Shown here: piece after piece, positions 50,180 through 60,965 of the stretch
How the letters are laid out: every line of letters starts with the position of its first letter
How positions within the stretch are numbered: the stretch's first letter is position 1
From: Ascarosepion bandense
Taxonomy: Eukaryota > Mollusca > Cephalopoda > Sepiida > Sepiidae
Direction: 5' to 3'
Length of the DNA: 64,000 nucleotides
Assembly: GCA_037127315.1 (NCBI GenBank)
Contig: JBBBDQ010001610.1
Coordinates: 496,001 to 560,000, forward strand
The notes under the pieces: generated by a model
Seen by the model: the letters and a program-made list of their open reading frames with translations, nothing else
Database searches by the model: none
What the model was told of the DNA's origin: nothing
Program-made: the position numbers and the translations under genes

Positions 50180-50990
50180 CTATTCCTCAATACCCCCACT
50201 AATCAACGTGTTCGAGGTCCTCACCGGACAAGGCTGAATGCTTTGTCCTAGATTCTCGACCAATTCGTCGGGAGTCCAGAACCAGATTTCCCATCTAGAA
50301 TTGAGACCCATTTGAATGACGTCCACTTCACGCCCTCGCCGGTTTCTTACATAATATCAAAACTCGACCCTCACAGAGCGGGTGGTGGGGACGGAATCCC
50401 AATCATAGTCTTGAAGAAATGTGCCTCTGAACTCTCCATTGTCCTTTCTAAGCTCTACAAACTCTGCCTATCTTCCTCTTGCTTTCCTGCCTGTTAGAAG
50501 ACTTCTTCTGTGGTTCCAATATTCAAGAACACTGGTGAACCCTCGGACGCCACAAATTACAGCCCTATCAGCCTTCTTCCGATCTTCGGCATTATCAATG
50601 CCGAGGTCGTTCAGCATCTCACGGCCCACGAGCTCCTATCGTACAAAGAGTATGGCTTTCGCTTCACCAGTTCTACTGCTGATATGCTAACGACCATCAC
50701 CGAGTATATATACCAGGCTCTCGACAAGAATGGTGAAGCCCGAACTGTCGCCTTGGATATCGCTAAAGCATTCGACAGAGTATGGCATGCCGGCCTTCTA
50801 CGGAAACTGTGACTCTACGTCATTACTACTCCAACCGCACACTGAAGGTGGTTTTAAACGGACATGTCTCCCAGAACTACCCTACGAACGCGGGTGTCCC
50901 CCAAGGCTCTATCCTAGGTCCTACGCTCTTTCTAATCTACATCAATGTTCCCCCCTATGCCATAAGATCACAAGCAGGCAGGGTATAACA
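50180..50990 (+). pseudogene. CR1/Jockey-type LINE fragment
   Basis: Mirror copy of 27812-28625. It keeps PHRAGGGDGIPIIVLKKCA (50312-50497), a stop after SSCFPAC where relatives have W, NYSPISLLPIFGIINAEV, ALDIAKAFDRVWHAGLL (50510-50812) and GVPQGSILGPTLFLIYIN in another frame (50782-50988). The YADD catalytic box and everything beyond are missing. Confidence 0.75.
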
Positions 50991-51500
50991 GTGTCTATAA
51001 GAAATAATTTTATTCTCTTATGCTATAAAAAAGTGATACTTGTGTAAATCTGAATTATTGAACATTAAATTTGCTAACTTTCTAAAAATTATATGTTACA
51101 GATTTATATTCTACTTTTGAAAATTTTAAAACCAAGAATTGATATTTTTTTCATATGCTAAAATCGAACATAAATGGGAGAAAAACTGAAAAATTTTAAA
51201 AAGTTTAGATTCTAATCAATAATATTTTTAAAAATATTTCACTTACTGGAAAGAGAAAATTGAATCATTTACTTTTCAATAAAATCTAAAACAAAAGTTT
51301 CAAGAATCTTTTTTCTTTCTAAAAGTTCAAATTAAAAGTTGGTTTTCGAAAATGAGTAGATGTACCTCCTTAAGTTGTGTTAACTTCAATCAACTAAAAA
51401 TCTAGCGTAAATTCTTACATATATTTCTCCGGTAGTTGCTTTAAGATATGTACGCAAAAGAAACTCTTTAACAGATTCGTCAGTCATCGAAATGCTCAGT
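50991..51500. repeat. Rest of module M after the LINE fragment
   Basis: Module M resumes at CAGTGTCTATAAGAAATAATT, matching 13620 on, and continues to the TTGGTTTTCGAAAATGAGTAG landmark near 51340. Confidence 0.5.
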
Positions 51501-54155
51501 AATATTGGCAATACAATAAATTCAGGATTCACTAATCCTATCATCTAAGGAAAAATATATCAGACAGTAGAACTAAAGTCTATGAGAAAAGATCAAGACT
51601 CTACAGACTAAACAAGATTTTTTCAAACCGATGTAAGTAATTTAACAGGGAAAGAGGTAAGACAAGAATTGAAATGACCGTCACTCCACAGAAATGGAAG
51701 ATGTTATACAGTTCTAGGAAAACAATATGGGCTTGCCCTAAAAAACATAACAAAGACGCAGACTGGATTGCGCAAGTGATAGAATGAATGAAAATTAAAT
51801 CAGAAGAGACATGAGCTGGAATAAGTGTAGAGGATTTTAAATGTAAATTGAAAAACCACACAATTGAACATGTTCAAGAATAAATAAAATTCCTAAGTTT
51901 TGGCTATATTATTTAAATTCAGCATATAGAACTCTAGCCCAAATCTTCAAGAAATGATTAACAATTCCACTAAAATTCCTGCATGGATGACCAAAGGAAG
52001 TACTTTTACTCAATGCAGGATTAGTGACACAAATAATCCTGAAATCTAGAGACCAGTTACATGCCTTCCAACAACATACAAACTATTAACATCTGTTCAA
52101 ACAAAACAAATACATTTATTATTGGAAAGAAATGACATACTACAGCTTCAACAAATAGAGTGCAAACATAGCTGTTACAGATGTAAACACCAATTATTTA
52201 ATAATATGATGATTTTGAAAATCTGCTTTAATGCAAAGATAAATCTTTGTACTGCTTTGATAGAATATCCTTAGGCATTCAAAAGTGTATTACTGGAACT
52301 TAAAGATTTTAAATAGGTACAAGGTATCACCAGTCATCACCAATTTCATCAAACAATGTATGTTGACATCGAACACAAACCTTTACTTTAGTCATTGAAA
52401 ATGCAACCAATACATCTGGTAAAGTAAACAACAGGTGTATATTTCAAGGAGACTCTGTGTCTCTCTTATTATTTTGCTTATCAGTAATAGCATTAACCAG
52501 TCAACTTAACAAGAAAGAATGTGGTTATAAAAGTACATAAGCCATTTTACATAGGTGATTTAAGTTGTATGGTAAGAATGGCAATGAGCTAGAAGGACTT
52601 CTGCAAACTGTGAAATGCTTCAGTGAAGATATTGGAAAAAATTTCAGTCTGAATAATTGTACTAGAGCTGCAATTCTACGGGGATCACTACAACAAACCT
52701 GGTAAATTGGTTTGGACCATGCTGTAACAATAAAAGTCTTAGAGCAAGACGAAGCTTATAGCTACAAATTTTTAAATGAGGGTGAATAAATTCGCAAAAA
52801 AAAAAAAAAAGAAAAGAAAAGGAGCTTAATGGGTACTACACAGGGCTACTACTGATAGTAAAAACTGAATTGAATTCTCAAAACAGATTTATGGACATCA
52901 ATAACCTTGCCATCCAAGCTTCTTTCTAAACATAAGATACATCATCCAAAGGCTGACGTAGACCGCATATACATACCCACGTAAAGAAGGAGGAAAAGGT
53001 CTTATTCAGCTAGAATTGTCATACAAGTCAAATACTATTGGCTTACTAACATAACTAGAAACAACAAAGGACTGGATAATGCTAAACAACATGAAAACAG
53101 ACGGAAAAAATATTCAATGCTGAAAGAAGGCAAGAAATACAAAGAAGATTTATAATTAGTAGATTCTGTAAAAAAAATCTGAACAGAAACCACGAACATT
53201 ATTGCAACAAAAATATAAAAAAATAGCCAAGGGTAAAGGTTTTGAACTTATGAAACAACGCTGGCAAGAGAAACCTCTGCATGGCGAATATCCAGAACTT
53301 ATATCTAAAACTCAATGTTCATAAAGTTAAAACCCATCGATGGTTACGTGTAACTGGGTTAAAATCTGAATCTGAGGTCTTTATTCTTGCTGTGCAAGAC
53401 AAAAATCTTTTCACTAGGAACATTCAGGCAAACATTTTATATAATAATTAGGGTTCAATATGCAGGTTCTGTGATAAATACCTTAATTTACATAATAATA
53501 CCTTATGTTTCATAATAATGTGGATTAAAAATGCAGGTTCTGTGATAGATAACTTATTGCAGCAAAAATATGAAAACAAAAAAAAAATAATGCTTTTTAA
53601 CAGAGGAAACAGCATAATGCTTTTGAACAGATGAAAAAATGCAGGTTCTGTGATAAATACCAAGAAACAATAGACGATCTAATCTCAGGTGTTCTGTAGT
53701 TGCCCTACATTAATATAAAATCACCGCGATGGAGTGGGATAATATTTAAACTGGACAATGTGCAAACACGATGGAAATATATAAAAAAAACACGAGTATA
53801 AACACCACCCAGCACCGGTTTCAGAAATGAAATAGGCCGGATTTATTTTTAAAAACCAACAAAAAATCTTGTTTGTTGATTGATATGTATTGTCGAGCGG
53901 ATTGTAATATAAACATTATAGAAACATGGAAATTGATAGAGAAAAATGAAGACATTGAAAACAATTATCGTAACAGTGAGTGTGGGTGAACTTGAAATGA
54001 TAAAGAATGAAACAAAAAATACATTGAAAGAATTCGGGGAAACCCCAGCTGAAGAAATCTACAAAAATTATCTTGTTCAATACAGCCAACAAACTAAGAA
54101 GACCTTTGTCTATATAACGCTAGAGACGTTAGGGCGATATTAAAAATATGAAATG
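51500..54155 (+). pseudogene. R2-like LINE remnant in the right arm
   Basis: Heavily broken frames spell FWLYYLNSAYRTLA (51900), INFIKQC-type and CMLTSN (52340), GDSVSLLLFCLSV-like (52450), KADVDRIYIPT with EGGKGLIQLELSYK (52940-53030), GLKSESEVFILAVQ (53370) and the intact C-terminal frame at 53946-54143 (KTIIVTVSVGELEMIKN). Near 53440-53660 a short segment encoding the CRFCDKY zinc-knuckle-like region is repeated about three times, which is a local duplication. Confidence 0.6.
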
Positions 54156-54659
54156 GAGCCATAACAACACAAAACGGACTGCATAATGTCTCCCTACAGA
54201 TTGGTTGGTAGTGCAACCATAGAAGAAATCGAATTATAATGAAAAATGACATAATAAGAATTATATGGGAGATACAAAACAAATGAAATGTAGCCAGAGC
54301 AACACAGCACTAAGTGACTTATGTCTTTCTGCAGATATGGGAGGTTGTGGGAACATAGCAGAATTCAGATTATGATGAAAATAAAGTAATATGAAATACA
54401 ATTAATAAACCAATATGAGAAAAACAATCATATACATTCGTCAACATGCCCTTCAAATTGCTAAAAGACTCCCTCTATTTTCAACCTGGAAACATTTGGT
54501 CTTTGACTGACAATTATATAGTACATAAATATTTCCATGCCTCTTGAGAAAATCAAGGGAAGTTACTCTGAATTTACAAACAACGATTTTATTTATCACT
54601 TTAAATTAAAACTTATACATAAAAGTAAGTGTGTATATGTATTTGTGTGAGCAATCTCC

Positions 54660-54742
<83 letters not shown>

Positions 54743-56050
54743 TACTAATAAACATAACAGAAAATGAATGTCTATTATGTTTAATCATGTGCCATTCCGT
54801 AAACAGTATTTGTATTAAAGTTTAGGTAAAAATACAGACAAAATTTGTCGAACATTTGAATACATTTTTCATTATGCTGGTTGTAAGCGAACTTCAGAGA
54901 TGTTACAGGGTCGTTAGCATAAAGAAACGTTAAACAGAACTATATGTCTAAAGGAAATGTAATGTGTTCTGACCAGATTGAAATGTGATTTTATTAATTT
55001 GATTTAATGTATATGGCCTCCAATATCTGAAGGTTACATTTTACTCTGCTTATGAGTGAGAATTATTGTGTTATCGGCTAAAATCTGTCTAATATTAACT
55101 ACAATGTTATGTTTTTTTAGAAATGTTGTTTAATTTAATTCTGATCGTAAAGAAGACAACAAATCTACGGAAGAGCGGTGTTGTAGTAAAGCCAATATAT
55201 GTAGTGAGTTTATTATTAGTATCCGATGTGATTCTCTATAGGTCCAGATATCTTTTTCCTGAATTTTCTACTTCATCTGTGATCAGATATTCAAGTGTAC
55301 GCTGCTATTTTTTATAATTTGATTAATTTTAGAGATTTCCATGCGCCTTCATATTTTGTTGTAGCATCTTTCATTCCCTGTTAAAACACTTCTAAGATAT
55401 TTATCACACACATTAGATTATTTGATATACATGAAATGTAGTCTTTGTTTTCTTATTCCAAGAAAGTTACCCGTGTCCGGTACACACAACTCTATATTGA
55501 GCAAATCTGACAATAATATGAAATGCCTTCAGTAAAGTCTTACAATCTGTCGGGCCCTCAAATTATACGGAATTCAACATCCGAAATTCACCATTTTTCC
55601 ATAGAGGCAAATATCTTAAAACATATAATTCATGTAAATTCATAATTAGGTTTCAATAAATATATATTATGTTCAAATAACGAAAGTAACCATGACATCT
55701 GATTTTAAAAATATCAATAGCCAAAATTACAGAAAAAATCTTGAAATATTAAAAAGTAAATTCACAGAGAATTATCGTCATTGGCTTGAACCATCGCCTG
55801 CAGACGACTTCAGAATGTTGGTGATTGCTGCCATAATTCTTGCCTTAAGGTGACCTTTGTTGTAACAATGATTTTTGTGGGTCTCTCACTCAACATGACT
55901 TGATTCAACTGCTTGTGTGGCATGGTGCAGAATTTATGGAAACTAATGGGAATCAATGGCTCACTTTCACATTTCATTTAAGGCAACTAATATTAGAGAA
56001 AACTAAATTCCACACAGTTAACACGTGTCCCTAGCTATCTTCATCAGTAT
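54156..56050. repeat. Gene-unit flank (copy 4) with a long TA tract
   Basis: Repeats 1-600 and parts of 19410-20030. It has a long pure TA tract at 54664-54739 (76 bp), the longest in the window. The segment at 55810-55935 belongs to the repeat family of the nested insert at 42009. No gene. Confidence 0.6.
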
Positions 56051-56054
56051 TTAG

Positions 56055-56410
56055 ATTCCAAATGAACTGAAAGTATTGTGCAAAGAGAGAAAAGCAAAAT
56101 TAGCAGTGAATCGGGTGAAGCCTTTCATTCGGCAACATGAGAAAAACAATCTCATAATAACAGTGATTCCTCGGAAACACTCTCTGTTCGGACTCTCTAC
56201 TCTCGGCCACCCCGGTGTCTATTCCCCTCCTGCTCTCACTTTCTCTTTTTTTCTTCTCTCTCTTTCTTTCTCTCTCTCTCTTTCTCTCTCTCTCAGCCCT
56301 TCCTTAGTAAAGAAGAAAAGGTTGGTTTTTGAGAATAATCATATATGCACGCATAGATATATTACAAATACCTATCTCTGTGTTCAAGTCCAGTGTTCGT
56401 CTACATCCGT
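56055..56410 (+). repeat. Polypyrimidine/B-box repeat next to gene copy 4
   Basis: Counterpart of 605-985. Here the B-box-like motif has decayed (GTGTTCAAGTCC). Confidence 0.45.
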
Positions 56411-56808
56411 TTAACGTGTGTGCAAATAGAATTACTTACAGTGTTACAACTAAATAAAGATGTATAAAGACTTATTTAGTTTCAAGCCATTAATTTTTGA
56501 TGTTCTTGAAGAATGTTTATTTAGAGATATATCATCAATGATTTTTATGCGTTGATTGCGATTAATCTGGGCACACAGTTTAATAATATATTTGTTAAAG
56601 TCCACGCAATATAGACCATTTGAGAAAGGACTGACAATTTTTCACAAATCACAGATGCTTTATTAACACCAATTAGAAGCCTAACATGAAAAAAAATGAA
56701 ATGAGAATGAACACTAATAAAAAACTCACACATTTTTCCGGTCAAAAGAAATGTATATTTCATAAACAATATTTCTCTAAATTCACCGTCGGTGTCAAAA
56801 TAAGTTTT

Positions 56809-57366
56809 CTGTCAGCCAGCCTGCAACTTGGTGAGTTTAGCCAGTGTGATCTTATTTTTTGAATTATTTATTTATTTTGATTTGTATTTTGATTTGTATT
56901 TTTTATTTTATTTCGGTTCTTTTCTGCCTAATTTTTGTGTAAATTGTTGTTAATTATCAAATTTAGGTTTGGTATATTAGGGCTTTGGTTATATGTAGGA
57001 ATTCTAAGACCGGCCATGTTTGTTTTTTTTTAAATTTTATTGTTCTCTGTCATTCCCTTGCTAACTGGACACATGGCTTGGAGGTGATCCCCCCCTCCAT
57101 CACACTACTGTCTGTTACTGCTTACTTAAGGTAACTTAATCTCTCCAGAACTGTATAGAAGAAACAAAATGGAGATAATTTTTGAAATTTTCTTAACTTT
57201 TTTCTGTCAGCCAGCCTGCAACTTGGTGAGTTTAGCCAGTGTGATCTTATTTTTTGAATTATTTATTTATTTTGATTTGTATTTTGATTTGTATTTTTTA
57301 TTTTATTTCGGTTCTTTTCTGCCTAATTTTTGTGTAAATTGTTGTTAATTATCAAATTTAGGTTTG
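56809..57366 (+). repeat. LINE 5' UTR monomers: perfect 163-bp direct repeat, period 395 bp
   Basis: CTGTCAGCCAGCCTGCAAC starts at 56809 and again at 57204. The two copies are identical base for base for 163 bp (to 56971 and 57366). The second unit is partial. Such 5' monomers act as promoters in some LINEs. Here that role is inference. Confidence 0.85.
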
Positions 57367-57901
57367 ACTTATACTAAGTTGAAACTTAATTATCTTCAGT
57401 CACACATTTATTCTTTTTTTTTAATTGGAGTAGATAGTACCTTCTATCGCCCGGTCTCACACTCCACCCCCTTCTTTTGGACAGGAGTAGAGGTGATCGC
57501 CTTGTTTCTTGTTTAGGAAGGGGTTCCCGGTTCATCTCTCTCTTTTTCGGTCTTTATGTCTGTTTGGCTGGAAGCTTTTTGCAGTTGGTGAGTATGGTGG
57601 CAAAGTCTCTTCATTCTGAGGGTACCGGGTTGGCAGTTTCCTGGTTGCTGCTTCCGACTGGTAGTTAGGAGCCCGAACTCTTGCGTAGCGTCTCGAGAGG
57701 CTGCTCTGATCAACAGTTGAATAATATCGGGGTTCCTGTAGTGCCATTTCGCGCATGGACGGGCGTCCCTGCATGAATTTCCGATGGGCAACCCCGAGGC
57801 CACATTATGCTGCAGGCGGCGCCATTCTCCATCCTTCACCTGCTGCAATTAACGACCATCTGACCCTACTCTAGACCTCTCTATCCACAACTACAACCAA
57901 C

Positions 57902-58051
57902 ATGAAATTTAACAAACAAAATAGCAAGCCTAAACCAGCTAGTCGTAAATCGCCCAAACCTATCTGCGTTACCTTCACAAATATACGAGGTATTCGCAGT
58001 AACTTTAATAGTGTAGAGTCTTTCCTTCTTCCTAGCCAGGGTCACATCTCT
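57902..58051 (+). pseudogene. Start of LINE ORF cut by an internal deletion
   Basis: An ATG at 57902 opens a frame of about 50 codons containing VTFTNIRGIRSNFNSVESFLL, in part. Its TNIRG segment is the usual start of the apurinic-like endonuclease domain. It then meets sequence corresponding to the later endonuclease (VTSLESLDHSF) in a different frame and stops at about 58051. A stretch on the order of 100 residues, with the catalytic Glu region, is missing between them. Confidence 0.65.
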
Positions 58052-58073
58052 TGAATCCCTTGATCATTCCTTC

Positions 58074-60584
58074 ATGTGCTTCCGTCTCTCACTTCTAAGC
58101 TCGGTTAGCTATCTCTTCTTCCTCTACCGCTCCCCCTCCTCCTCTGACTGTACGTTACTTGATTGCATCTCTAATAACATCGACAGGGCCATTTCTTCTC
58201 ACCCATCTGCCCAAATATTTGTGTTTGGCGATTTTAACGCCCACCACACCAAGTGGCTTGAAAACTCAGCCACCGACCTTGCTGGGATCCGCACCATGCA
58301 CTTTTCAATAGCCCAAGCTCTAACGCAAGTGGTGGACTTCCCCACGCGTTTCTCTAAAAACCCTAACGGAAGGGACTCTTTACTCGACCTTTGTTTTACT
58401 TCCATCCCAGACTCCTGCACTACCAGGCAACTCTGCCCCCTTGGAAATTCTGACCACGCCGTAGTCTCCGTAAACATATCAATCCGCACTAACTCTTCCC
58501 AAGAAAACCAGACCAGCAGAATATCATACTGCTACCAAAGAGCCGACTGGGACTCGTTCAGGGACTTCCTCTGCGACGTCCCCTGGAACAGCGTCTTTGA
58601 TCTTCCTGTCGAAGACTGTGCCTCCGAAGTCTCCTCTTGGGTTAAGGCTGGCATCGATGCTTTTATCCCTGCCAGAAAATTCCAACTAAAACCTAATTCG
58701 TCCCCCTGGTTCTCACCCGCTTGCTCGGCCGCTATTGCCCACCGGAACCATTTCTTCCGGCTCTATCGAAGCTGCTCGTCGAACCAAAACAGGCGCCTTT
58801 TCACCTCAGCACGGAACAAGTGTAAAAAAGTACTGAACGAAGCCAAGAGGGCGTTTGCTACCAGAATTAGGCAACGCATAGCATCCTCTAAGTTTGGCTC
58901 CAAAGATTACTGGCGTCTCTGCAAAAGCGTGCTCAGCAGGAACAAGACTTCAATACCCCCACTAATCAATGAATTTGAAGTTCTCACCTCCCCAGCCGAC
59001 AAGGCTGAGTGCTTTGCCCGTAAATTCTCAACCAATTCGACACTGGACTCGTTAGGAATACCTACACCAGACTTCCCACCCAGAACTAAGGCTCAACTAA
59101 ATAACGTCCTCATCTCGCCCTCGCTGGTCGCCAAGATAATTGCGCAACTTGACCCACACAAAGCGAGCGGCGGTGACGGAATCCCAGTCATAGTACTGAA
59201 GAAATGTGCCCCTGAACTCTCCTCTGTCCTCTCTAAACTCTATAACCTCTGCCTATCTGCTTCCTGCTTTCCTGCCTGTTGGAAGTCCTCCTGCGTAGTA
59301 CCTATATTTAAGAATTCTGGCGAACCCTCGGACCCCGCCAATTACCGTCCTATTAGTCTCCTTCCAATCTTTGGCAAAGTTTTCGAAGCCATTATCAACG
59401 CCGAGGTGATTCAGCACCTTATGACCAACGGGCTTCTCTCTGACAAACAGTATGGGTTTCGCTTCACCAGGTCTACTGCTGATATGCTAATGACCATGAC
59501 CGAGTACATATACCAGGCACTCGACAAGAATGGTGAAGCCCGAACCGTTGCCTTGGATATCTCCAAAGCATTCGACAGGGTCTGGCATGCTGGCCTCTTG
59601 TGCAAACTGCGGAGCTATGGGATAACTGGACATCTGTCTGACCTCATCCAGTCCTTCCTCTCTAACCGCACATTAAAGGTGGTATTAAATGGGCATGCCT
59701 CCCAAAATTACCAGACGAACGCGGGCGTCCCTCAAGGTTCTATCCTAGGTCCCACGCTCTTTCTGATCTACATTAATGATCTCCCCGACACCATTAGATC
59801 CCAAGTTGGCATGTATGCCGACGACACAACAATCTACTCCCGCATCGATCAGAAACCAGGTCTGGACGACAAAGTGAACCTCGCTGCCGCACTGGAAAGG
59901 GACCTCCAATCCGTAGTGACCTGGGGTAGGAAATGGTTGGTAAATTTCAATGCCTCCAAAACAAAGCTGTTATCAACTAACCACCATAGACTATCGCATC
60001 TACCTCCCATTAGCATGGGACAGGCTAGCCTCCCAGAGAGTAAAATACTACGCCTCCTTGGCCTTACACTCTCGGCGGACCTCAAATGGAATGACTATAT
60101 TGAATCCATTGCCAAATCTGCTGCTATGAAAGTCGGCTCTCTGTGCAGGGCCCGGAAATTTTTCCCACCTGAAACTATTCTGCACATATACAAATCTACC
60201 ATCCGCCCGTGTATTGAATATTGCTGCCATATCTGGTCGGGTGCCCCTGCTGCTCTCCTTGGGCTTCTTGACAAAATACAAAGGAGGATCTGTAACGTGG
60301 TTGATACTAACTTGGCAGACTGGCTGCAGCCGCTCTCACACCGGCGTGATGTAGCTTCCCTGTGCCTCTTCTACAAGTACTTTCATGGCTTCTGCTCCGA
60401 TGAGCTTAGATCACTGGTGCCGCCCAAGCACGAATTTACACGAGATACTAGATTAGCAACTAGGTCCCACCCTTTTACAGTTAAACAAATAAGATGTAAC
60501 CGTAAATTCTACTCCAACAGCTTCTTTTCTCGCGCTTCCCGCCTGTGGAACTCCCTTCCACAAGTCTGCTTTCCCGACAGCTAA
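58074..60584 (+). CDS. LINE endonuclease (partial) and reverse transcriptase, 836 codons
   Basis: The frame opens after a stop at 58014; 58074 is its first ATG and probably not the true start. Residues 1-130 are the back half of the endonuclease: FGDFNAHH at 51-58 and SDH at 126-128 carry the conserved Asp, Asn and Asp-His pair. A linker follows. The reverse transcriptase spans about 345-640, with PHKASGGDGIP (361-371), NYRPISLLPIFGKVFEA (423-439), the GFRFTRSTAD region, ALDISKAFDRVWH (493-505), GVPQGSILGP (551-560) and the catalytic YADD (581-584). The thumb and C-terminal region contains IEYCCHIWSGAP and ends LWNSLPQVCFPDS. TAA then stops it, but the same frame goes on for about 16 sensible codons (NLQVFKCRVNRH...), so the stop is premature. 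The front of the endonuclease is lost (see 57902). It is probably not autonomous, although the reverse-transcriptase core looks intact. Confidence 0.85.
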   Translation: MCFRLSLLSSVSYLFFLYRSPSSSDCTLLDCISNNIDRAISSHPSAQIFVFGDFNAHHTKWLENSATDLAGIRTMHFSIAQALTQVVDFPTRFSKNPNGRDSLLDLCFTSIPDSCTTRQLCPLGNSDHAVVSVNISIRTNSSQENQTSRISYCYQRADWDSFRDFLCDVPWNSVFDLPVEDCASEVSSWVKAGIDAFIPARKFQLKPNSSPWFSPACSAAIAHRNHFFRLYRSCSSNQNRRLFTSARNKCKKVLNEAKRAFATRIRQRIASSKFGSKDYWRLCKSVLSRNKTSIPPLINEFEVLTSPADKAECFARKFSTNSTLDSLGIPTPDFPPRTKAQLNNVLISPSLVAKIIAQLDPHKASGGDGIPVIVLKKCAPELSSVLSKLYNLCLSASCFPACWKSSCVVPIFKNSGEPSDPANYRPISLLPIFGKVFEAIINAEVIQHLMTNGLLSDKQYGFRFTRSTADMLMTMTEYIYQALDKNGEARTVALDISKAFDRVWHAGLLCKLRSYGITGHLSDLIQSFLSNRTLKVVLNGHASQNYQTNAGVPQGSILGPTLFLIYINDLPDTIRSQVGMYADDTTIYSRIDQKPGLDDKVNLAAALERDLQSVVTWGRKWLVNFNASKTKLLSTNHHRLSHLPPISMGQASLPESKILRLLGLTLSADLKWNDYIESIAKSAAMKVGSLCRARKFFPPETILHIYKSTIRPCIEYCCHIWSGAPAALLGLLDKIQRRICNVVDTNLADWLQPLSHRRDVASLCLFYKYFHGFCSDELRSLVPPKHEFTRDTRLATRSHPFTVKQIRCNRKFYSNSFFSRASRLWNSLPQVCFPDS

Positions 60585-60833
60585 AATCTCCAGGTGTTTA
60601 AATGTAGGGTCAATAGACACCTCCTATCACACTAACTCCCAACTATTCTGACAACACTCTCATCTACCCAACCCTCATTCTCGGTATCCTCACCCGCCTA
60701 TCACCCACCCTCTATTATGTCCTATATTTAACCAGCCTTTCTCCTCTCTACGTAGCCCCCTGCACAGTAATGGCAGTGACATGCCTTGCTCGGGGTGAAA
60801 CGCTTATAAAAAAAAATAAAAAAAAAAAAAAAA
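60585..60833 (+). other. LINE 3' UTR and A-rich tail
   Basis: C-rich 3' UTR containing GCCCCCTGCACAGTAATGGCAGTGACA and GGGGTGAAACGCTTATAAA, in pieces. This is the conserved 3' end of the family and is also seen decayed at 12510, 12763, 38050, 38697 and 38945 and reversed at 62073-62130. Confidence 0.8.
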
Positions 60834-60898
60834 TTTGATATGTTAAAATCAGTGACAGAAATAAGGACAAAACGTTAAATTCAAATCAACAATCTACT

Positions 60899-60904
60899 TT
60901 TATT
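60899..60904 (-). terminator. Polyadenylation signal AATAAA, gene copy 4
   Basis: Minus-strand AATAAA 62 bases past the stop. The LINE tail begins about 65 bases further on, so the signal survived the insertion. Confidence 0.65.
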
Positions 60905-60965
60905 TTGCACATTGAAATGTTACAATAACAAAATGAAAAGTAATCATGTCCAGTATTTCAATTGT

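Larger units (their letters stand above)
49341..55882 (+). repeat. Right arm of the large inverted repeat
   Basis: Reverse complement of 22881-29458, with a few percent divergence and small indels. The left junction falls just after TTTTGTTTTGAAAATTC. The right end is marked by GTAACAATGATTTTTGTGGG near 55863-55882. Confidence 0.8.
56809..60833 (+). mobile_element. Near-full-length CR1/Jockey-type LINE
   Basis: About 4.0 kb. It has a 5' UTR with a repeated monomer, an endonuclease/reverse-transcriptase frame, a 3' UTR ending GGGGTGAAACGCTTATAAA and an A-rich tail (60808-60833). The left junction follows AAATAAGTTTT and the right is followed by TTTGATATGTTAAAATC. In gene copy 1 these flanks are joined by ACAAATCA, so about 8 bp of target were lost and no target duplication is visible. 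It sits about 65 bp past the AATAAA of gene copy 4, in the opposite orientation. I find no ORF1 between 57366 and 57901. Confidence 0.85.

Noticed and set aside
57477..57668. Short frame as LINE ORF1
   Set aside because: It has no coiled coil, RRM or zinc-knuckle pattern and lies in the 5' UTR. Antisense frames over the same bases are equally long.
58199..60281. Minus-strand open frames inside the LINE
   Set aside because: Shadows of the 836-codon reverse-transcriptase frame on the other strand.
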